Shown piece after piece: positions 59,709 to 64,000 of a stretch of DNA of 64,000 nt. Origin of the DNA: Bacillota bacterium (GTDB lineage: Bacteria > Bacillota > Bacilli > Paenibacillales > NBRC-103111); NCBI GenBank assembly GCA_023388055.1, contig JAEWGW010000027.1:124001-188000 (forward strand). Direction: 5' to 3'. The notes below the pieces were generated by a model. That model was not told the DNA's origin. It searched no databases and saw only the letters and a list, made by a program, of their open reading frames with translations. Numbering within the stretch: the first letter of the stretch is position 1; every line of letters starts with the position of its first letter. Both the position numbers and the translations under genes were made by a program.

Positions 59709-61484
59709 ATGAAAATACTGGGAAAGTCTGGGCGGAGCGGACGCCGTTTCCGCTTCAGTCTGCAATGGAAGACCATTCTCGTTTGTGTGCTGCTTTTGGT
59801 GACCCCGGGTTTTACCATCGGTTATATCGGCTTCAATACCGCCAAGTCGGAGATGGATAAGCTGGGCGAAGCCGCCTTGAAGCAAAATGTAGACATGACC
59901 ATCCAACTGATCGATGCTTACCAAAGTATGGTGGACAAGGGTGCGCTAACGCTGGAGGAAGCCCAGGAGCAGGTGCGCAGCCGCACAGTAGGTCCTAAGA
60001 AGGCTGACGGAAAAACACGGGAGATTGCCCATAAAATCGGAGAGCACGGCTATGCATTTGCCATAGATGCCAAAGGTATGGATGTGATGCATCCCAACCG
60101 GGAAGGCGAGAATCTGTGGGACTCCAAGGACTCCGACGGCGTTCTGTACATACAGGACATTATCCGTACGGGTGAAGGGGAAGGCGGGTTTACCTATTAC
60201 AGCAACCCCCTTCCAGGCAAGGAAGAAGCCGCCCCGAAGGTGACCTATTCCAGAAGCGAGCCCCATTGGGGATGGGTTGTGGCCGCAGGATCTTATCTGA
60301 TGGATTTTAATGCAGGGTCCAATAAAATCGGGGATATGATGCTGATTGTGCTGGCGTTGTTTACCGTGGCAGGGTCTGCAGCGGCAGCCTGGTATGCCCG
60401 GCATATTGCCAGACCCATCCGGCAGATCACCGGCCAAGTGGAGGAAATGGCGGGCGGGAACCTGCAGCTGCCGGAGCTGAGAGTCAAAAACCGCGATGAG
60501 GTGGGACGACTGGCGGAGCATTTCTCCGTTATGAAGGAGCAGCTCCGGGGACTGATCAGCCATGTATCCACATCCTCCCTGCAAGTAGCAGCTACAGGGG
60601 AGGAGCTTTTGGCAGGCAGCGGGGAAACCAGCCGGGTCGCCGAGCATATCGCCCATTCGATCCAGGAGGTGGCGGAGGGAGCCCAGCTGCAATCCGGCAT
60701 CATTGACGAAATCAGCCAGCTGACCCGTTCCGCTAACGATAGCGTCGCCAGAATCAGCCAAGGCTCGGAATCCGCCGCCCAAGCCTCTGCCCAAGCGGCC
60801 GTTACAGCTGACCAGGGCACACGGGCTATGGTGGAGACTATGGATAATATGACCCTGATCAAGGACAAGATTATGGGCATCGAAAAAACAGTGAGGCTCC
60901 TGGAAGAAAAGTCCGGCGCCATCGGCGAAATCCTCGGTCTGATCACAGCCATCGCTTCCCAGACCAATATTCTGGCCTTGAATGCGGGGATTGAAGCCGC
61001 CAGGGCGGGAGAGCAGGGCAAGGGTTTCGCTGTGGTAGCCGCCGAGGTGAAGAAGCTGGCGCTGCAGACAGGCAGTGCCTCAGAGGAAATCGGCGCATTG
61101 ATCGCAGAGATCAATGGGGAGATTGCCCAGGCTGCAACCGCAACCCGGGAGGAGGTTGCAGCGGTTACCGCCGGTATGGAGCTGGCCTCCGCTGCCAGCA
61201 GCTCCTTCCGGGATATTCTGGGGGCTGTGGAGGCTGCTGCAGAGCATTGCCGAACAGCTGCCGACGCCTCAGCTGACGTTTCTGTCCGCATGGACGGTCT
61301 GGCTGCGGCGGTGGAGCAAATCTCCGCCATCTCCGCAGAAGCAGCCGGCCAATCCCAGAATGTGGCCGCGGCAGCCCAGGAGCAGAACGCCTCCATGGAG
61401 GAGGTTGCGGCCGGAGCGCAGCAGCTTTCCCAGATGGCGGATGAGCTGCAAAAATTGGTATCTTTTTTCAGGGTAGATGGATAA
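59709..61484 (+). CDS. Methyl-accepting chemotaxis protein with single Cache domain
   Basis: The 591-residue chemoreceptor has a membrane helix (about 20-39), a single-Cache-type sensor (GYAFAIDAKGMDVMHPNREG, then HWGWVVAAGSYL), a second helix (about 210-232), HAMP, and a signalling domain with IASQTNILALNAGIEAARAGEQGKGFAVVA. Single-Cache receptors often bind small organic acids, but the ligand is unknown. It starts after GGAGGG. It is only distantly similar to the chemoreceptor at 51116. Confidence 0.92.
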   Translation: MKILGKSGRSGRRFRFSLQWKTILVCVLLLVTPGFTIGYIGFNTAKSEMDKLGEAALKQNVDMTIQLIDAYQSMVDKGALTLEEAQEQVRSRTVGPKKADGKTREIAHKIGEHGYAFAIDAKGMDVMHPNREGENLWDSKDSDGVLYIQDIIRTGEGEGGFTYYSNPLPGKEEAAPKVTYSRSEPHWGWVVAAGSYLMDFNAGSNKIGDMMLIVLALFTVAGSAAAAWYARHIARPIRQITGQVEEMAGGNLQLPELRVKNRDEVGRLAEHFSVMKEQLRGLISHVSTSSLQVAATGEELLAGSGETSRVAEHIAHSIQEVAEGAQLQSGIIDEISQLTRSANDSVARISQGSESAAQASAQAAVTADQGTRAMVETMDNMTLIKDKIMGIEKTVRLLEEKSGAIGEILGLITAIASQTNILALNAGIEAARAGEQGKGFAVVAAEVKKLALQTGSASEEIGALIAEINGEIAQAATATREEVAAVTAGMELASAASSSFRDILGAVEAAAEHCRTAADASADVSVRMDGLAAAVEQISAISAEAAGQSQNVAAAAQEQNASMEEVAAGAQQLSQMADELQKLVSFFRVDG

Positions 61485-61576
61485 AGCATGGTTTCCGCCG
61501 TCGAAAAATGGTATAGTACTAGAAGTGCGGCAAAACGCTGCTATCCATGAATGGACAATAGGGGGACACGAAAATA

Positions 61577-62665
61577 ATGGAAGACAACAACAGAAAAAAC
61601 GACGGTTTGGAGCAGGATGGCAATCAAGCCGGAAGCACTCCGGAAGAGAACCAAACCGCCGAACAAGCTGATCGTGAACAAGCTTTCCCAACCGTAGGGG
61701 ATGAATTCGGACCGGAGGCCTTTGCGGATGATCCTGCTGAAGAGAGAGTGGAGGCAACTGCCGTTGCCGCAGCCGCTCCCGCCAAGGCCAATCCCTTGCC
61801 CTGGTTCCTGTTCGCCATCACCCTGGCTGCTTTGGCAGTGGTTCTGTACCTGGGCCAAACAGGCAAAGCCGGTGTCAGTGGTGCAGCTGCTACCGTAAAC
61901 GGCGAGAAGGTAACCAAGCAGGAGCTCTACGACGCCATGTACAAGCAGGGCGGCCAAGCCACTCTGGACAGCCTGATTTCGGAGAAGCTGGTTACCCAGG
62001 AAGTGGACAAGGCCAAGGTGAAGGTGGATGAAGCGGCGATTGAGGCTGAGCTGGCTCAGATCAAGACCCAATTTCCGGATGAGGCCCAGTTCAACAGCGC
62101 CATGGAGCAAAGCGGCTTTACGCTGGATTCCCTCAAGGCCGAGATCCGCAAGAACCAGGAGATCAGCAAGATCTTCGAATCCAAGATGGATCTGTCCGAC
62201 GCCAAGCTGAAGGAATACTTCGACAAAAATGTGGAGCAATACAACAGTCCGGAACAGCTTATGATCTCCCATATCCTGGTGGAGAAGCAGGAGGATGCCG
62301 ATAAGATTCTCGCTGATCTGAAGGGTGGCGCAGATTTTTCCGCAGTGGCTAAGGAAAAGTCCACCGATACGGGCAGCAAGGATAACGGCGGCTCCTTGGG
62401 CAGCTTTATCTCCCGCGGACAAGGTTTGGATCAAGCCTTCGAGGATGCGGCGTTTAAGCTGAACAAGGGTGAAATGAGCGGCGTAGTCCAATCCTCCTTC
62501 GGCTTCCATATCATTAAGGTGATGGACAAGAAGGAAGCGGTTCAGGCCAACTTCGACAAACAGAAGGAAGATGTGAAGAAGAACATGGTTGGCGAAGAGG
62601 TGCAAACCAAGGGCGCTGAATGGCTGGAGAACCTGAAAAAGGACGCCAAAATCGAAAAGCTGTAA
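61577..62665 (+). CDS. Membrane-anchored parvulin-type peptidyl-prolyl isomerase (PrsA-like)
   Basis: The 362-residue protein has an acidic cytoplasmic N-terminus (about residues 1-74), one membrane helix (about 75-93), a SurA/PrsA N-domain (VNGEKVTKQELYDAMYKQGG) and a parvulin domain with LMISHILVEKQEDADKIL, GGSLGSFISRGQ and GVVQSSFGFHIIKV. It should fold secreted proteins at the outer membrane face. Classical PrsA is a lipoprotein; this one has no lipobox. The start follows AGGGGG by 11 bases. Confidence 0.87.
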   Translation: MEDNNRKNDGLEQDGNQAGSTPEENQTAEQADREQAFPTVGDEFGPEAFADDPAEERVEATAVAAAAPAKANPLPWFLFAITLAALAVVLYLGQTGKAGVSGAAATVNGEKVTKQELYDAMYKQGGQATLDSLISEKLVTQEVDKAKVKVDEAAIEAELAQIKTQFPDEAQFNSAMEQSGFTLDSLKAEIRKNQEISKIFESKMDLSDAKLKEYFDKNVEQYNSPEQLMISHILVEKQEDADKILADLKGGADFSAVAKEKSTDTGSKDNGGSLGSFISRGQGLDQAFEDAAFKLNKGEMSGVVQSSFGFHIIKVMDKKEAVQANFDKQKEDVKKNMVGEEVQTKGAEWLENLKKDAKIEKL

Positions 62666-62703
62666 GGCAATTCCAATACAATACCGCATCCCGCCAGCAC
62701 GGT

Positions 62704-62736
62704 CACCCGGCCGCTGCAGGCGGGGTGTTTTTTTTC
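62704..62736 (+). terminator. Intrinsic terminator of the PrsA-like gene
   Basis: CACCCGGCC pairs with GGCGGGGTG around GCTGCA, followed by eight T. An alternative outer stem uses CATCCCGCC. Confidence 0.85.
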
Positions 62737-62873
62737 TGCATATCTGCTGCTGGCAAAAGCAGCTGCTGCGGTCACTCTGGACTGCTGCCAATGGGGCGGC
62801 CGTTGGAAACTGCGCTCAACATATGTTACCATTTGAAAATAGAGTAGAATTCTGCGATAAGGAGGTAGCGCCC

Positions 62874-63680
62874 TTGACTGGACTCAACAAACAGCCTATT
62901 ATCACGATCTGTTCGGATTCTGTGGGCGAAACCGCCGAAGCGGTGGTGAAAGCCACAATCCGCCAGTTTGACCTTCGCAATGCCAAAATCAAACGGTACA
63001 GCCATGTGCTGACGGAAGCGGAAATCCGCGATATCGTCGGCGAGGTGGCCGCAAACGGCGGCTTGATCGCCTACACCCTGGTGCAGCCGGACCTGCGGGA
63101 GCTGATCCGGGAGGAGAGCCTGCGGCTTGGCGTCCGCACAGTGGATGTGATGGGACCGATGATGCAGGCCTTTATCGAATCCTTCGACGGCTCGCCCACT
63201 CGAAAGCCGGGTATGCTGCACCAGATGGACGATGATTATTTCAGACGGGTGGAGGCCATCGAATTTACGGTCAGCTGTGACGACGGCCGCGATCCCCGGG
63301 CACTGCTCAACGCGGATATTGTTCTCATCGGCGTATCGCGGACCTCCAAAACACCCCTCAGCATGTTTCTGGCGCATAAGGGCTATAAGGTGGCCAATCT
63401 GCCCCTGATTCCCGAGGTGAAGCCGGCGGCGGAGCTGTTCCAGATCCCTCCGGGCAAAATCGCCGGGCTGATCATGGACCCGGAGAAGATGCTGAAGATC
63501 CGTGTGGAGCGGCTGCGTGCCTTGGGCCTGACTGCCGGAGCCAAATACGCCAACATGGAGCGGATTACCTTTGAGTTGAATTATGCCAAGAAACTGATGG
63601 AGCAGCTGGGCTGTCTGACCATCAACGTCTCGGACAAGGCGATTGAAGAGACGGCGGGAATTATTCTGGAGCATTTGTAG
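62874..63680 (+). CDS. Pyruvate phosphate dikinase regulatory protein (PpsR/YqfL family)
   Basis: This bifunctional kinase/pyrophosphorylase family phosphorylates and reactivates pyruvate-phosphate dikinase or PEP synthase. The 268-residue protein has ITICSDSVGETAEAVVKA, the P-loop-like GVSRTSKTPLSMFLAHKG (about residues 154-171), VANLPLIPEV and the C-terminal TINVSDKAIEETAG. It starts at a TTG after AAGGAGGTAG; an ATG further upstream lacks a site. B. subtilis yqfL is the orthologue. Confidence 0.93.
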   Translation: MTGLNKQPIITICSDSVGETAEAVVKATIRQFDLRNAKIKRYSHVLTEAEIRDIVGEVAANGGLIAYTLVQPDLRELIREESLRLGVRTVDVMGPMMQAFIESFDGSPTRKPGMLHQMDDDYFRRVEAIEFTVSCDDGRDPRALLNADIVLIGVSRTSKTPLSMFLAHKGYKVANLPLIPEVKPAAELFQIPPGKIAGLIMDPEKMLKIRVERLRALGLTAGAKYANMERITFELNYAKKLMEQLGCLTINVSDKAIEETAGIILEHL

Positions 63681-63697
63681 GAAGGGGACAAAAGCGG

Positions 63698-64000
63698 ATG
63701 ATTTTTCTCCGTAGAGAGACATTCAAGCAATACCTGCAGCTTTACCCTGTGACCAGCGCCATTCTGGCAATTATCGCGGTGCTGTTCGCGGCAATGGAGA
63801 TCACGGGCAGCTCCACTGATGCCATTACGCTGCTGGATTTCGGCGCTATGTACAGCAACAGCGGTGAAACACATGAATGGTGGAGATACATAAACTCCAT
63901 GTTTTTGCACATCGGTTTTTCCCATGTGCTGTTTAATGCTTTTGCCCTCTATGTTTTCGCTCCTCCCCTGGAGCGGCTTCTGGGGAAATTCCATTATGCG
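63698..64000 (+). CDS. Rhomboid family intramembrane protease, C-terminus outside window
   Basis: About 101 codons are visible. The N-terminus (MIFLRRETFKQYLQLYPVTSAIL) leads into a first membrane helix; WWRYINSMFLHIGFSHVLFN is the conserved rhomboid loop/transmembrane 2 region with the HxxxN-type histidine and asparagine. The catalytic GxSG and final histidine lie beyond the window. The ATG follows GGAAGGGG, 17 bases after the PpsR gene. Confidence 0.85.
   Translation, partial: MIFLRRETFKQYLQLYPVTSAILAIIAVLFAAMEITGSSTDAITLLDFGAMYSNSGETHEWWRYINSMFLHIGFSHVLFNAFALYVFAPPLERLLGKFHYA

Noticed and set aside
1..64000. CRISPR arrays, prophage modules, tRNA or rRNA genes, toxin-antitoxin pairs
   Set aside because: None could be recognised; the only regularly spaced repeats are the 50-bp units, which are inverted and lack unique spacers.

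Overview
The window looks like chromosome from a fairly GC-rich, endospore-forming member of Bacillales, most likely Paenibacillaceae. The evidence is a spoVB homologue at the left edge, three tRNA-dependent T-box leaders, Gram-positive ribosome binding sites with frequent TTG and GTG starts, and a gene order matching the Bacillus subtilis spoVB-comN-secDF-recJ-apt-relA-dtd-hisS-aspS-tcdA-rarA-cymR-iscS ... alaS-ireB-ruvX-mltG-trhP1-trhP2-pbpI block. No rRNA, tRNA, CRISPR array, prophage or transposase gene was seen.

Layout. 1-12.4 kb: spoVB (partial), comN, secD-secF, a cation efflux protein, recJ-apt, a small cysteine protein behind an Fnr/Crp-type palindrome, a uracil permease and relA. 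12.4-19.5 kb: dtd, a divergent SDR oxidoreductase/AraC regulator pair, hemZ, a membrane-anchored FAD oxidoreductase and an extremely acidic small protein with no basic residues. 19.8-25.8 kb: T-box-controlled hisS-aspS, then tcdA, then T-box-controlled trpS. 25.8-34.6 kb: lipoproteins, rarA, mnmA, cymR-iscS, a PRC-barrel protein, a zinc-ribbon protein and an AI-2E-type permease. 34.7-42.9 kb is more accessory: an archaeal-type asd, a LytTR/GHKL two-component pair translationally linked to two ABC exporter half-transporters, a Nudix hydrolase and an Rpn-family nuclease. 43-50.9 kb: T-box-controlled alaS, then ireB-ruvX-two DUF1292 genes, mltG and two U32 tRNA-hydroxylation proteins. 51-64 kb: a chemoreceptor, a class B penicillin-binding protein, nosD-nosL-nosY-nosF without nosZ, a YtkA/FixH-like lipoprotein, a second chemoreceptor, a membrane-anchored PrsA-like foldase, a PPDK regulator and a partial rhomboid protease.

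The genes are mostly ordinary; the intergenic DNA is the unusual part. It carries at least four families of repeats that encode nothing: (1) five copies of a roughly 60-bp palindrome with CCCCCAAAAGT/ACTTTTGGGGG arms, three of them inside aminoacyl-tRNA synthetase leaders; (2) two 165-bp MITE-like elements with terminal inverted repeats; (3) two loci (185 and 182 bp) in which two 50-bp units face two inverted 50-bp units with exactly the same 50-bp spacing; (4) a roughly 80-bp element with a covarying hairpin, whose 25-bp end is duplicated and in one case runs into the ribosome binding site of the next gene. No complete new enzymatic system could be demonstrated. The best candidates for follow-up are these repeats, the Fnr-type site with its small cysteine protein, the orphan nosDLYF cluster and the LytTR/GHKL/double-ABC locus.
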